Source of the DNA: Oscillibacter sp.
GTDB lineage: Bacteria > Bacillota > Clostridia > Oscillospirales > Oscillospiraceae
DNA length: 26,556 bases
Reading direction: 5' to 3'
Assembly: GCA_009773995.1 (NCBI GenBank)
Contig: VSMY01000022.1
Location: 1-26,556 of the forward strand
Part shown: positions 7,586 to 16,383 of the stretch, in pieces
Numbering within the stretch: position 1 is the first letter of the stretch
How the letters are laid out: each line of letters begins with the position of its first letter
Translations under genes and position numbers: made by a program
The notes under the pieces: model-generated
Told to the model about the DNA's origin: nothing
The model's database searches: none
The model's input: only the letters and a program-made list of their open reading frames with translations

Positions 7586-8647
7586 ATGAAAGCAGTTTTA
7601 TATCACAAGGGCGGGCGGGCCAACGCCGCGCTGACGGAGGTCCCGGAGCCCGTGTGCGGCCGGGACGAGGTGCTTATTCGGGTGTTTGCCACCTGCATCT
7701 GCCGCCCGGCGGACCTGGCTCATGACGGCGGCTACTCCGTCTTCGGGCGCTATCCGCTGATTCCGGGACACGAGTATTCCGGTGTTGTGGAGGCCGTGGG
7801 AGAGGACGTGACCCGCTGTCAAGTGGGGGACCGGGTGACCGCCGACGCCAACATCCCCTGCGGCGCCTGCTATTTTTGCGAGCGGGGGGAGTTCGTGTTC
7901 TGCGAGCATTCCGAGGCATACGGGCAGACCAGAAACGGCGGCTTCGCCCAGTTGGTGGCCGTGCGGCAGGACCTGGTCTACCGGATTCCGGACAACGTGT
8001 CCATGCGGGCGGCGGCGATGACCGAGCTGGTGGGCTGCGCTTTCAACTGCATGGAGCGCTGTGATTTCCGCTATGCCGCCGACGTGCTGATCCTGGGCTG
8101 CGGCGCCAGCGGCGCCATCCTGGCGCAGCTGGCGAAAAATTCCTCCGCCGGAAGCGTCACCGTGATCGACTCCGTACGGAGCAAGCTGGACAATATCCGG
8201 GGAATCGGCGTGGATACGGTGCTGGTGGACCGGAAAAATTATGACGCCCACGAGGCGGTCCTCCGGAAGCGCTTCCCCTATGGCTTTGACTATATCATCG
8301 ACGCCACGGCGGACGCGGAGCTCATTACCCGCAGTATCGCCCTGCTGAAAAAGGGCGGCATGTTCATCAACTACTCCTTCCAAAACAACTCGGACTACGC
8401 CAAAAAGGTGGAGCTGGACCCCCGATTCTTTGCCACGCGGCAGGTGAATTACATCGGCTCCACCTTTCAGCACAACCGCTTCGCCCAGGTTCTGAAAGCC
8501 ATGTCGGAGGGGAAGGTGAACCCGGAGCTTGCCATCACCGACGTGCTGCCCCTGGAGGAGTTCTTCACGGGAATGGACAAGGTTTGGAACGACCCGGACA
8601 CCATCAAGGTCCTCTTCGAGCCCAACGGCCCCTCTCAGGGACTTTGA
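7586..8647 (+). CDS. Zinc-dependent medium-chain (MDR) alcohol/polyol dehydrogenase, copy 2
   Basis: A 353-residue paralogue of the dehydrogenase at 4203. It keeps Cys39 (CICRPAD), His62-Glu63 (PGHEYSG), structural-zinc Cys92/95/98/106, the GCGASG nucleotide motif with an acidic VIDS end (NAD preference inferred) and the closing LFEPNG. The ATG at 7586 starts 1 base after the VOC stop codon, so translation is coupled. Two co-transcribed paralogues with the same zinc architecture suggest oxidation at two positions or of two related stereoisomers of the substrate, an inference from context only. Confidence 0.9.
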   Translation: MKAVLYHKGGRANAALTEVPEPVCGRDEVLIRVFATCICRPADLAHDGGYSVFGRYPLIPGHEYSGVVEAVGEDVTRCQVGDRVTADANIPCGACYFCERGEFVFCEHSEAYGQTRNGGFAQLVAVRQDLVYRIPDNVSMRAAAMTELVGCAFNCMERCDFRYAADVLILGCGASGAILAQLAKNSSAGSVTVIDSVRSKLDNIRGIGVDTVLVDRKNYDAHEAVLRKRFPYGFDYIIDATADAELITRSIALLKKGGMFINYSFQNNSDYAKKVELDPRFFATRQVNYIGSTFQHNRFAQVLKAMSEGKVNPELAITDVLPLEEFFTGMDKVWNDPDTIKVLFEPNGPSQGL

Positions 8648-8654
8648 GGGAACC

Positions 8655-9488
8655 ATGGAGCGGCATTTTGGGATCTGTGAATGGGCGCTGCCGGTCTCGG
8701 GGCTCCTGGCCATCCGGCTGGCCGCGGAGGCGGGCTATGAGGGCATCCAGCTGGGGGAGCTGGGGGGCCGCGGAAACGGCTGCCCTCTGAATCATCCCCG
8801 TGTTCAGACGGCCTATCGGGAGGAGGCGGACCGCTGGGGCCTGAAGCTGCATTCCCTGAATCTGGGGGCCCTGCTGGCGGAGGGGACCATGGACCACCCC
8901 CCAGGAAGCGTCAGGGGGCAATGGGCCCGGAAAAGCCTGGAGAAGGGCTTTGCCGCCTGCCGGGCCCTGGGCGCGGGCACGGTGGTGATCACGGTGGACC
9001 CGAAGACGGACGCGGCCTTTGAGAACGTTCTGGCACATCTGGCGTTCGCCCGGGAGCTGGCGGAGGAGAGCGGCATAGAGATTGCGCTGGAATCCGGCCT
9101 GCCCCTGGGGCGATTCCTGGAGCTGCTGGACCGGGCGGGAGAGGGGTTCCGGGTCTGCATGGACATCCTGAACTCCCTGCGCTTCGGCACCGGGGACCCT
9201 CGGGAGGAGATACGGCTTCTGGGTGGGGAGAGGATCGCCCACTTCCACCTGAAGGACAGCGCGGCGGCCCTGTTCCGCCGGGGGCAGCGGGGCTGTGTGC
9301 CCCTGGGCCAGGGAGACGGCGGCTTTTGGGAGACGGCGGAGCACATCCGAGCTCTGGAGTTTTCGGGCTGGCTCATCACGGAGAACTACTACTATCTCCC
9401 GCCGATGAACGGCGGCGGGAAGGATTTCCTGGCCTTGGCGGCGGCGGACCTGGAGACCATGCGGCGGGCGTTCCCCGGCGAGAAATGA
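8655..9488 (+). CDS. Sugar-phosphate isomerase/epimerase-family TIM-barrel enzyme, copy 3
   Basis: A 277-residue TIM-barrel protein, more diverged than copies 2 and 4 but with the four metal ligands intact: Glu146 (ALESG), Asp170 (CMDILN), His198 (HFHLKDS) and Glu243 (ITENYY). The His that sits three residues after the Asp in typical epimerases (AHN in copy 2) is Leu here, so substrate recognition probably differs. The ATG at 8655 lies 7 bases after the dehydrogenase stop, with GAGGG upstream. It is the last gene of the first plus-strand run; a new promoter follows at 9513. Confidence 0.85.
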   Translation: MERHFGICEWALPVSGLLAIRLAAEAGYEGIQLGELGGRGNGCPLNHPRVQTAYREEADRWGLKLHSLNLGALLAEGTMDHPPGSVRGQWARKSLEKGFAACRALGAGTVVITVDPKTDAAFENVLAHLAFARELAEESGIEIALESGLPLGRFLELLDRAGEGFRVCMDILNSLRFGTGDPREEIRLLGGERIAHFHLKDSAAALFRRGQRGCVPLGQGDGGFWETAEHIRALEFSGWLITENYYYLPPMNGGGKDFLALAAADLETMRRAFPGEK

Positions 9489-9512
9489 CGCCGGGCGGAA
9501 GATATGAAAGTT

Positions 9513-9570
9513 GGCTATACGGCTGTATTCCCGTTTGGTATTTGATAGGACCGCAAAGAATTGGTATACT
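9513..9570 (+). promoter_or_regulatory. Promoter with shared operator, upstream of the complete TRAP operon
   Basis: TTGATA (9542-9547), 17-base spacer, TATACT (9565-9570). Upstream, GGCTATA begins at 9513, GTATTC at 9525 and TATTTGA at 9539. These are the same blocks at the same distances as at 1351-1408. Within the element ATAC and GTAT form a short dyad around GGCT. The transcript would carry about 90 bases of leader to the start at 9667. Confidence 0.78.
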
Positions 9571-9666
9571 TTTAACAAAAGAAGGGGATAGGAAACCGGC
9601 GTTTTCTGTGGTTTCGGATGGGCTGCGTTTTCTAGAGCCTTGAAAAAGTTCAGGAGGAGCATTGAG

Positions 9667-10752
9667 ATGAAGAAAAGAGTTTGGTCTGTACTGCTGGCCC
9701 TGGCCCTGGCGTTGGCCCTGGCCGCCTGCGGCGGCGGGAACAGCGGAAGCGGAGGAAGCGGCGAAGCGGCTCCCGGAAACAGCGGCGGCGGGGACTCCCA
9801 GGAGACCTACAACCTGAAATTCAGCATCGAGGGCAGCGAGTCCATCCGCATGAGCCAGCTCTGGCGGCAGTGGGCGGATATGGTCACCGAAAGGACCGGC
9901 GGCCGCGTCCAGTTCACCTTTTATTATGACAGCACCCTGCTGGACCCCAATGGTGAGTATGAGCAGCTGAGGGCGGGCATCGCGGACATTGCGGACATGC
10001 ACAAATACGCCGCCGACGGCTTCGTCATCCTGGAGAAGTGGAAGGGCCTGACCTTAGGGACCCCCATTCCCGCCCAGAGCAAGATGGGCAAGACCCTGTT
10101 TGAGGAGTTCCCCGTTCTGCAGGAGGAGGTCTCCGGCGTGAAGGTCCTGGCGCATGCCTTTGACGGTGGCTCTTACCAGCTCCTGACCGTCAACAAGCCC
10201 GTTTCTTCCGTGGCCGATATGAAGGGCCTGGTGATCTGGTGCGAGGCCGACTTCAACGACTACTTCACCGCCCTGGGCGCCACGCCCGTCAACACTCCCT
10301 GGTCGGAGGTCTACTCCTCCCTCCAGAAGAACATGTACGACGGCCTGTTCATCGCGGCGGAGACCCTTCAGTCCGTCAACTTCGCCGAGGTGTGCAAGTA
10401 CTGTACCATGGTGAATTTGAACTACCTGGCCGCTCCCGGCCATCTGATGAATCTGGATACCTGGAACAGCTTCCCCGACGATATCAAGGCCGTCTTTGAC
10501 GATCCTGAAGTGGTGGGTTTCATCGAAAACGCCCTGGAGGAGAGCTCCCACACCTCCGAGGCCGAGGGCATCGCCTGGGCGGTAGAGAACCGGGGTACGA
10601 CCATCATCGAGCTGACCGAGGAAGCGCAGCAGGAATTCGTGGACGTGCTGAACCAGTCCAAGGCCAGCATGGCCGAGGCGTTCGACGCCCAGGGATTGCC
10701 CGGCACGGAACTGGTGGAAGCCATTGTGAGACACAGCGAGGAATACAAGTGA
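9667..10752 (+). CDS. dctP: TRAP transporter substrate-binding lipoprotein, DctP family (copy 2)
   Basis: The 361-residue product has a lipoprotein signal (MKKR, repeated Leu-Ala core, LAAC with Cys21), a Gly/Ser linker and a DctP fold. It is strongly similar to copy 1 over the whole mature part. The position of the family's carboxylate-binding Arg is Trp191 (GLVIWCEADF), the same substitution as in copy 1. The start ATG follows CAGGAGGAG. It is the first gene of a standard DctP-DctQ-DctM transport operon, so it is the primary receptor for this permease; copy 1 may extend its substrate range. Confidence 0.92.
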   Translation: MKKRVWSVLLALALALALAACGGGNSGSGGSGEAAPGNSGGGDSQETYNLKFSIEGSESIRMSQLWRQWADMVTERTGGRVQFTFYYDSTLLDPNGEYEQLRAGIADIADMHKYAADGFVILEKWKGLTLGTPIPAQSKMGKTLFEEFPVLQEEVSGVKVLAHAFDGGSYQLLTVNKPVSSVADMKGLVIWCEADFNDYFTALGATPVNTPWSEVYSSLQKNMYDGLFIAAETLQSVNFAEVCKYCTMVNLNYLAAPGHLMNLDTWNSFPDDIKAVFDDPEVVGFIENALEESSHTSEAEGIAWAVENRGTTIIELTEEAQQEFVDVLNQSKASMAEAFDAQGLPGTELVEAIVRHSEEYK

Positions 10753-10773
10753 GATACAAAGGCGGGCACTCTT

Positions 10774-11346
10774 ATGAACAAATATGACGAGAAAAAGCGA
10801 AAGGCAGCGGACAAAGCGGGCGGCGCGTTTGCGGTTGTCTCCGGCGTATTCCTCTGCATTTCCACGGTCTTCATGTTCCTGAACATGGTGACGCGGACCG
10901 TGGCGGACGTCAATATCCGCTTTGTCTATGAGCTGTGCGGCCTGTGCGCCGCAGGGGTGGCGTCCTTCGCCATCCCCTACGCCACACTGAAATCGGCTCA
11001 TTCCACCATGGATATCATCACCAGTCATCTCAACCCCCGGGTTCGGGCGGCGCTGGAGGCGGTCTCCGGCTTGGTCACGATCGTGGTCATGTCCTTTACG
11101 GTGTATATCCTCTCGACCTATGCCTACCAGCGGACCCTGGTGCTGGAGAGCACTACGACCTCAAAGCTGCCTACCTATATGTTCCGCTGGGTTTACGCCC
11201 TGGGGATGCTGCTGACGACGGCCGCAGTGATCGTTGAAACGGTGGACCGGTTCCGGACCGCCGCCGGAAAAGACGTGGCCGCCGCACTGGAGGAGTCCGG
11301 GGACCCCGGAAAGCCGGACGGCGGAGATGGGGAGGAAACGGTATGA
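10774..11346 (+). CDS. dctQ: TRAP transporter small membrane subunit, DctQ family
   Basis: A 190-residue membrane protein with four hydrophobic segments (about 18-40, 51-72, 96-117 and 136-157) and a charged C-terminal tail, the layout of DctQ proteins, which pair with DctM in the cytoplasmic membrane and help receive the loaded binding protein. It starts 21 bases after dctP and overlaps dctM by four bases (ATGA at 11343-11346), the usual tight coupling of Q and M subunits. The assignment rests on size, topology and position more than on sharp motifs. Confidence 0.88.
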   Translation: MNKYDEKKRKAADKAGGAFAVVSGVFLCISTVFMFLNMVTRTVADVNIRFVYELCGLCAAGVASFAIPYATLKSAHSTMDIITSHLNPRVRAALEAVSGLVTIVVMSFTVYILSTYAYQRTLVLESTTTSKLPTYMFRWVYALGMLLTTAAVIVETVDRFRTAAGKDVAAALEESGDPGKPDGGDGEETV

Positions 11347-12656
11347 CAACAGCCTGTTGGATCGGAGTAGGATGCATCGTCCTCTTCTTCGTCCTGTCCC
11401 TGATGGGCGTAAAGATCTGCTACAGCATGCTTGCCAGCGGCATTGTGGGCATTCTGCTGCTCAGCGGCCTGAGGGGCACCATGGCGGTGGTCAGTACGGC
11501 CCTGTTCTCCATGGTTTCCAGCTTTGACTATGCGGTCCTGCCCATGTTCATACTCATGGCCACGATCATCACGGAAAGCGGCATGGGGACGTCCCTGTAC
11601 GCCTCCTGCCGGACCTGGCTGGGGCATCTGCCCGGCGGCCTGTGTATCGCCACCATCATCGCCTGCGCCGTGTTCGCGGCGGTGACGGCGTTCCCCTGGG
11701 CCTCCATTATGGCGGTGGGCGCCATCGCCCTGCCGGAGATGGCCCGCTATAAGTACGACAAGAAGATGTCCCTGGGCGCGATTGCCGCCGGATCCGAGCT
11801 GGGGGACCTGATCCCGCCGTCGTCCATGTTTATCACCTACGGCATGATGACCGGGACCTCCATCGGCACGTTGCTGATTTCCGGCATCATTCCCGGCCTG
11901 CTGATGGCGGGGCTGTACTGCATTGTGATCTTCGGCTGGTGCAAGCTGAAGCCCGGGGCGGGCCCCCGGGGCCCTCAGAGCACGATGAAGGAAAAGCTCC
12001 TGGCCTTCAAGGACGTGTGGGCCCTGCTGGTGGTGATCGTGTTCGTCATGGGCGGCATCCTCATCGGCATCTGCACGCCCACGGAGGCGGGCGCAATGGG
12101 CGCTGTGCTGGCGTTTCTGATCGCCTGTTTCCAGAAGAAGATGAGCCTGAAGGTATTCAAGCGCATCCTCCTCTCTGCCGGCAGCATGGTGGGCATGATC
12201 TACATGGTCATCTCCTGCGCCATGCTGATGAAGCAGATGATTGCCCAGTCCGGACTGCCCTTTGCCATGTCGGAGGCGGTGCTGAGCCTGCATCTGCCCA
12301 ACATCGTTCTGATCATCGTGATTCTGATTGTCTACATCATCCTGGGTATGTTCGTGGACTGCATGTCCATGGTGCTGCTGACGGTGGGCATTTTCCTGCC
12401 GGTGGTTCAGAGCTGCGGCTTCTCCGCTATTTGGTTCGGCGTGATCCTGGTCCGCATGGGCGACATCGGCGGCTTGACTCCGCCCATGGGCATGACAGCC
12501 TTCTTCCTGAAGGGCCTTTCCAAAGACCGCCTGGCAGACGTGTTCAAGGGCGTGGTGCCCTTCCTGGCTGCCGACTTTGTGGGTCTGGCTCTGCTGGTGG
12601 CGTTCCCGCAGATGTGTGAATGGCTGCCCGCCCTGCTGGGGTATTCCATCGTGTAA
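11343..12656 (+). CDS. dctM: TRAP transporter large permease subunit, DctM family
   Basis: The 437-residue, very hydrophobic product has the features of DctM, the ion-coupled transport subunit of the ion transporter superfamily: LPMFILMATIITESG near the N-terminus, ELGDLIPPSSMFITYG in the first half, GICTPTEAGAMGA at the centre and DIGGLTPPMGM in the second half, the two re-entrant-loop repeats. It would drive solute import with a sodium or proton gradient. It ends 80 bases before a strong hairpin. This is the only DctQM pair in the window and probably serves both binding proteins. Confidence 0.93.
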   Translation: MTTACWIGVGCIVLFFVLSLMGVKICYSMLASGIVGILLLSGLRGTMAVVSTALFSMVSSFDYAVLPMFILMATIITESGMGTSLYASCRTWLGHLPGGLCIATIIACAVFAAVTAFPWASIMAVGAIALPEMARYKYDKKMSLGAIAAGSELGDLIPPSSMFITYGMMTGTSIGTLLISGIIPGLLMAGLYCIVIFGWCKLKPGAGPRGPQSTMKEKLLAFKDVWALLVVIVFVMGGILIGICTPTEAGAMGAVLAFLIACFQKKMSLKVFKRILLSAGSMVGMIYMVISCAMLMKQMIAQSGLPFAMSEAVLSLHLPNIVLIIVILIVYIILGMFVDCMSMVLLTVGIFLPVVQSCGFSAIWFGVILVRMGDIGGLTPPMGMTAFFLKGLSKDRLADVFKGVVPFLAADFVGLALLVAFPQMCEWLPALLGYSIV

Positions 12657-12736
12657 CGTATAACAATCGGCCACGAGACCTCCGGCGGTAGCGAAACGAC
12701 CCGGCCGGACTTTGTATGGGGGCTTGCCTTGTAGAG

Positions 12737-12766
12737 AAGGCCCCGGCTCTCCCGAGCCGGGGCCTT
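12737..12766. terminator. Bidirectional terminator between converging operons
   Basis: AAGGCCCCGGCT (12737-12748) and AGCCGGGGCCTT (12755-12766) form a perfect 12-bp stem with a 6-base loop, followed by TT. It lies between the ends of dctM (12656, +) and the isomerase gene (12774, -), where both transcripts should stop. Confidence 0.82.
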
Positions 12767-12773
12767 TTCGCGG

Positions 12774-13619
12774 TCAGTCTTCGCCGAAGGCGGCTTTTAA
12801 GGTTTCGACGTCTTTTTTGGCGGAGGAGACGTAATCCTCTCCTCCCTTGTTCAGGTTGCGGCGGTTATAAAAGGTCTCGGAGATGATCCAGCCTTCATAG
12901 CCGATGTCCTTGATGGCCTGGACGGATTCCCGGAAATGGGTAGTGCCCTCTCCCAGAAGCACGATGGGGGCGGTCTCCTTGGTGACGAACCCCTCCGCGT
13001 CGGCCCGGGACTCTTTCATGTGGAAGTGGTCGATGCGATCCTTTCCCAGGGCCCGGATCATGTCCGGGGGATATCCCGTTCCGTACATGACGGGGTTGTG
13101 GGTGTCAAAGCACAGCTTCAGCTTTCCGTTAAAGCGGTCCAGGAACTGGAAGTGGTCCTCCAGGCGGATATCGGTCTCCATAGCGATCTGGACGCCGTAG
13201 TCCTCCGCTGTCTTTACGGCGTATTGGTACATCTGGAAAACATGTTTGTACTGGGCCGCGCCGTACATGCGCATCCCCTCGATCATGACGGTTGGGATGC
13301 GCATTTCACTAGCGGCGATGATCCCCTTTTTGATGCTTTCCATACACTCCTGTCCCTCCGGGGAGCTTTGGCTGAAGCGGATGAAATTCTGGCGCACCAG
13401 CGTAAAGAGGTGGATGGACTGGAGCTCTATACCGTATTTGGCGGAGGCATCCAGATAGCTGTCCTGAACCCGCTTGTTGTTCAGGGGATAGGAGTTGGTG
13501 GAGCCGCCGGCGTCCGCCAGCTGCATCCCGGTGAATCCGGCCTCGTGGGCCATCTGCAGCGCCAGAGGGCCCCAGCAGGGGAAGCTGAACTCGCAGACGC
13601 CGAATTTGTATTTGGACAT
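12774..13619 (-). CDS. Sugar-phosphate isomerase/epimerase-family TIM-barrel enzyme, copy 4
   Basis: A 281-residue TIM-barrel protein closely related to the enzyme at 6186. The metal ligands are Glu148 (METD), Asp172 (CFDTHNP), His200 (HFHMKES) and Glu248 (ISET), with the neighbouring His174 also present, so it should be active. It is the last gene of the minus-strand run. The ATG at 13619 has GAGGAG upstream. A 228-base gap (13620-13847) separates it from the dehydrogenase before it; I see no gene and no convincing promoter in that gap, so it may be read from the upstream promoter. Its close match to copy 2 suggests the same reaction on a related substrate. Confidence 0.9.
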   Translation of the reverse strand: MSKYKFGVCEFSFPCWGPLALQMAHEAGFTGMQLADAGGSTNSYPLNNKRVQDSYLDASAKYGIELQSIHLFTLVRQNFIRFSQSSPEGQECMESIKKGIIAASEMRIPTVMIEGMRMYGAAQYKHVFQMYQYAVKTAEDYGVQIAMETDIRLEDHFQFLDRFNGKLKLCFDTHNPVMYGTGYPPDMIRALGKDRIDHFHMKESRADAEGFVTKETAPIVLLGEGTTHFRESVQAIKDIGYEGWIISETFYNRRNLNKGGEDYVSSAKKDVETLKAAFGED

Positions 13620-13847
13620 GCCCTGTTCTCCTCGTATAGTAAGATTTGCAGATGATGCTGTAAGTGTATCCGCTTAGTTCGCTCCATGATCAGCAGACAA
13701 GAGATACTCGTGATACAATGCTTCGTGAATCAGGCCATGCCTGCCTCCGCTGCTGCTATGCGGGTTCCGGACCCGGCAGACAGCTTCGAATGGAGTGCGG
13801 CCCGCCGCCGCTGTTCGCCGGTTATTTTCGCGGGAGGGTCTGATGTG

Positions 13848-14948
13848 TCAGTCTTCTTCGGGGACGATGAACGCCTGCTCGACCTTGCGGTCGGCGGTGA
13901 TCCGCAGCGCGTCCTCCAGCTCCTCCAGGCCGAAGGACTGCTCGGTGAACTCCTGGAAGGGGTACTTGTCCTGGAATTTATCCAGGAATTCCAGGGATTT
14001 ATTCAGGTATTCCGGCAGGTAACGGGCCACGCCGGAGACGGTCAGGGCCTTTCGGGTGATATAGCCCGGGGAGACGGCGGCGGAGGCGCTGACCACGTTG
14101 ATGCCGATGATGACGTAGCGCCCAAGGGGCGCCAGGTATTGGATGCCCTCCTCAAAGGCTCCGGCGAAGCCTGTGACCTCCACAGCCGCGTCCGGGCCCC
14201 GTCCTCCGGTCAGGTCCTTGACGGCCTGTACCCGAGCTTCCACGGTGGTGTATTCCTGCATGCTGACGATATGGTCCGCCCCAAAGCGCCTGGCCAGCTC
14301 CAGCCGCTGAGGGATGCCGTCCACCACAATGGTCCGCACACCCTTCTCCCGGGCTAGGGCGACGGCGTAGAGGCCCATGGGTCCCGCGCCCTGGATCAGC
14401 AGCGTTTCCCCGGTCTGAATATCCAGGCGCTCCAGGCCGTAATAGATCTGGGAGAAGCGGCAGTTGGCCCCGGCGGCCAGGGAGTCGGACAGGGAGTCCG
14501 GGACCTTGTAGAACCGCTGCCTGGGGTAGATGTAGTAGTGTGTGGCGAAGGTTCCGGAGAAATGGGGATTGTCCTCCGGGGACTGGCCCAGGTGGATGTA
14601 CGCGTTCTCACACTGGTCATAGCGGCCCTTTTGGCAGGCGCGGCACTCTCCGCAGGTAATATAATAGGCGGCGACGATGCGGTCTCCCACCTGGACGGGC
14701 CGTCCGGCGGAGTCGGCGGCGACGCCCTCCCCCAGGCGGAGAATGCGGCCCACGAACTCGTGGCCCTGGCAGGTCTTATCCCCGCCCGCTCCCAGGGAGA
14801 CGCCGCTCTTCCAATTCTTTACGTCCGAGCCGCAGATGTTGCTCCTCAGCACGCGGACCAGCAGAGCGCCGGGCTCCGGCTCCGGGAGCTCCCGCCGTGT
14901 AAAGCCGATTTTTCCATCCTTGCTGAAATAGGCGATCTTTCCTTGCAT
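13848..14948 (-). CDS. Zinc-dependent medium-chain (MDR) alcohol/polyol dehydrogenase, copy 3
   Basis: A 366-residue MDR dehydrogenase of a more classical type than copies 1 and 2: NICGSD with Cys39, GHE at 62-64, structural-zinc Cys99/102/105/113 and a Rossmann GAGPMG (187-192) followed by a strand ending in Asp210, consistent with NAD use. Members of this sorbitol/threonine/alcohol dehydrogenase group oxidise secondary alcohols. Its ATG at 14948 is 17 bases after the short-chain dehydrogenase gene, in the same operon. It is only distantly similar to the other two, so it probably acts on a different intermediate. Confidence 0.9.
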   Translation of the reverse strand: MQGKIAYFSKDGKIGFTRRELPEPEPGALLVRVLRSNICGSDVKNWKSGVSLGAGGDKTCQGHEFVGRILRLGEGVAADSAGRPVQVGDRIVAAYYITCGECRACQKGRYDQCENAYIHLGQSPEDNPHFSGTFATHYYIYPRQRFYKVPDSLSDSLAAGANCRFSQIYYGLERLDIQTGETLLIQGAGPMGLYAVALAREKGVRTIVVDGIPQRLELARRFGADHIVSMQEYTTVEARVQAVKDLTGGRGPDAAVEVTGFAGAFEEGIQYLAPLGRYVIIGINVVSASAAVSPGYITRKALTVSGVARYLPEYLNKSLEFLDKFQDKYPFQEFTEQSFGLEELEDALRITADRKVEQAFIVPEED

Positions 14949-14965
14949 CGTATGAATACCTCCTC

Positions 14966-15757
14966 TTATTTTCGCTGCATGGACGCGTCGCCCACAAAGT
15001 CCATGGCCCGGGTGCCGCTGTAGCCGCCGTCCACCGGCAGGACCTGGGCCGTGATCTGCCGGGCCTCCTCGGTACAGAGAAAGAGACAGGCGTTGGCGAT
15101 GTCCTGCGCCACGGTGACGCGGCCGGTGGGGGTGATCCGTTTGAAATTCTCGTCCGCAGAGGGGGGGACGTGGCCGTTGTTGTTGGTCCGGGTGAAGCCG
15201 GGGAGGACGCAGTTCACCGTGATGCCCGCCCCGCCCAGCTCCAGGGCGGCGGCCTTGGAGAAGGCGATGATCCCGGCCTTGGTGGCGGCGTAGATGCTGG
15301 AGTTCCGTTCCCCCTGAAGGGCGGCGGTGGAGGAGATGTTGATGATGCTGCCGCCCTGGCCCTGGAGGATCATCTGCCGGGCGGCCAGCTGGGTCATAAA
15401 GTAGCTGGCCTTCAGGTTCAGGTTGATGGAGCGGTCGAAAGACTCCAAGTCGGTTTCAATGAGGGGTTTCTTGCAGCCCCACCCGGCGTTGTTCACTAAA
15501 ATGTCGATCCGCCCGAAGGCGCTCAGGGCCTTCTCCCACACAAGGGCCCTGCCGGCCTCCTCCGTCAGGTCGGCGGCAATGGCGATGGCCCTTCCGCCCG
15601 AGGCCGTGATCTCTCCGGCAGTGCGCTCCGCGGCCTCCGCGCTGCTGCCCACCACGGCAACTGCCGCGCCCTCCCGGGCGAAGGTGACGGAGACGGCATA
15701 GCCGATGCCTTTGCTGCCGCCGGCGATGACGGCGGTTTTTCCGTTTAAACGATCCAT
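14966..15757 (-). CDS. Short-chain dehydrogenase/reductase (SDR, 3-oxoacyl-ACP reductase-like)
   Basis: A 263-residue classical SDR with the cofactor motif GGSKGIG (13-19), NNAG (89-92), a Ser at 142-143 and the catalytic pair Tyr156-Lys160 (YAATK), ending in the family's usual LPVDGGYS. It would interconvert an alcohol and a ketone on a small cytoplasmic substrate. The ATG at 15757 is preceded by AAAGGAAA. The open frame extends far upstream, but that part overlaps the VOC gene in another frame and is not coding. It lies between the VOC gene and the MDR gene; this is the one module of the three that includes an SDR. Confidence 0.9.
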   Translation of the reverse strand: MDRLNGKTAVIAGGSKGIGYAVSVTFAREGAAVAVVGSSAEAAERTAGEITASGGRAIAIAADLTEEAGRALVWEKALSAFGRIDILVNNAGWGCKKPLIETDLESFDRSINLNLKASYFMTQLAARQMILQGQGGSIINISSTAALQGERNSSIYAATKAGIIAFSKAAALELGGAGITVNCVLPGFTRTNNNGHVPPSADENFKRITPTGRVTVAQDIANACLFLCTEEARQITAQVLPVDGGYSGTRAMDFVGDASMQRK

Positions 15758-15821
15758 AGTACAGTTTCCTTTCTTTTTGCGGAAGCGTTGAATGATTCGG
15801 TGGTTCCTTAATGGGGGCTCG

Positions 15822-16337
15822 TCAGGGATGCTCTTTGCCGGCGTAGTAGGCTTCCGCCATGGGGCCCACCACCATTTCTCCCACCTCTGCCAGAAAGCCA
15901 AAGGGTTCCCGCAGGTCGTAAAAGGCGTAGCCCTTGTCCCGCATCTTGGCGCTGTGGAGCTCGGGGATGCCCAGCTCGGCCAGGTTTTCCCGGAGGACGC
16001 CGTTGTCGGCAAATTTGACATTGATGTGGTGGATACCCTCGCCGTGCTCAAGCAGCCAGTCGGAGAAGGGATCTCCGCCATCCTTGTTCAGCGGCTCCAC
16101 GTATTCAAAGTCGATGCCGCCAAAGCTGAGGCGGATCGTTTTGATGTAGAACTCCGCCGGCCGGCCCAGGTATCTGCAGTCGGAAAAGCTGCCGGCTTCC
16201 GCCATGTCCTTGGTGTTTTTGCGGACAATGGTGCTTTCGTCGATGTCGAAACACCGGACCAGGGCCGCCACCTTCGCCTCGGCGTCCCGGACCACCATGC
16301 CCACCTGGAACACCACTTCCGCTTTTGCCTTTTTCAT
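15822..16337 (-). CDS. VOC (glyoxalase/epimerase-fold) family protein, copy 3
   Basis: A 171-residue two-repeat VOC protein: Gln11 (FQVGMVVRDAE), H103/H104 (GEGIHHINVKFADNG) and Glu151 (LAEVGEM), so the Gln/His/Glu metal set seen in copy 2 is present. The ATG at 16337 is chosen over a longer in-frame start at 16427 because it follows AAAGGGTGAG and the extra N-terminal residues fall on the promoter. It is the first gene of the minus-strand operon. An isomerase, epimerase or lyase role on a diketone-like intermediate is possible for this fold; the substrate is unknown. Confidence 0.85.
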   Translation of the reverse strand: MKKAKAEVVFQVGMVVRDAEAKVAALVRCFDIDESTIVRKNTKDMAEAGSFSDCRYLGRPAEFYIKTIRLSFGGIDFEYVEPLNKDGGDPFSDWLLEHGEGIHHINVKFADNGVLRENLAELGIPELHSAKMRDKGYAFYDLREPFGFLAEVGEMVVGPMAEAYYAGKEHP

Positions 16338-16383
16338 GCTCTCACCCTTTCTCCGCATCTGACGCGGAAATTCATTTAATTTC

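Noticed and set aside
13620..13847. 228-base gap in the minus-strand operon checked for a promoter or gene
   Set aside because: A TTACAG/TACTAT pair near 13635-13660 would start transcription almost on the ribosome site, and no TATT/-10 geometry is present; not supported.
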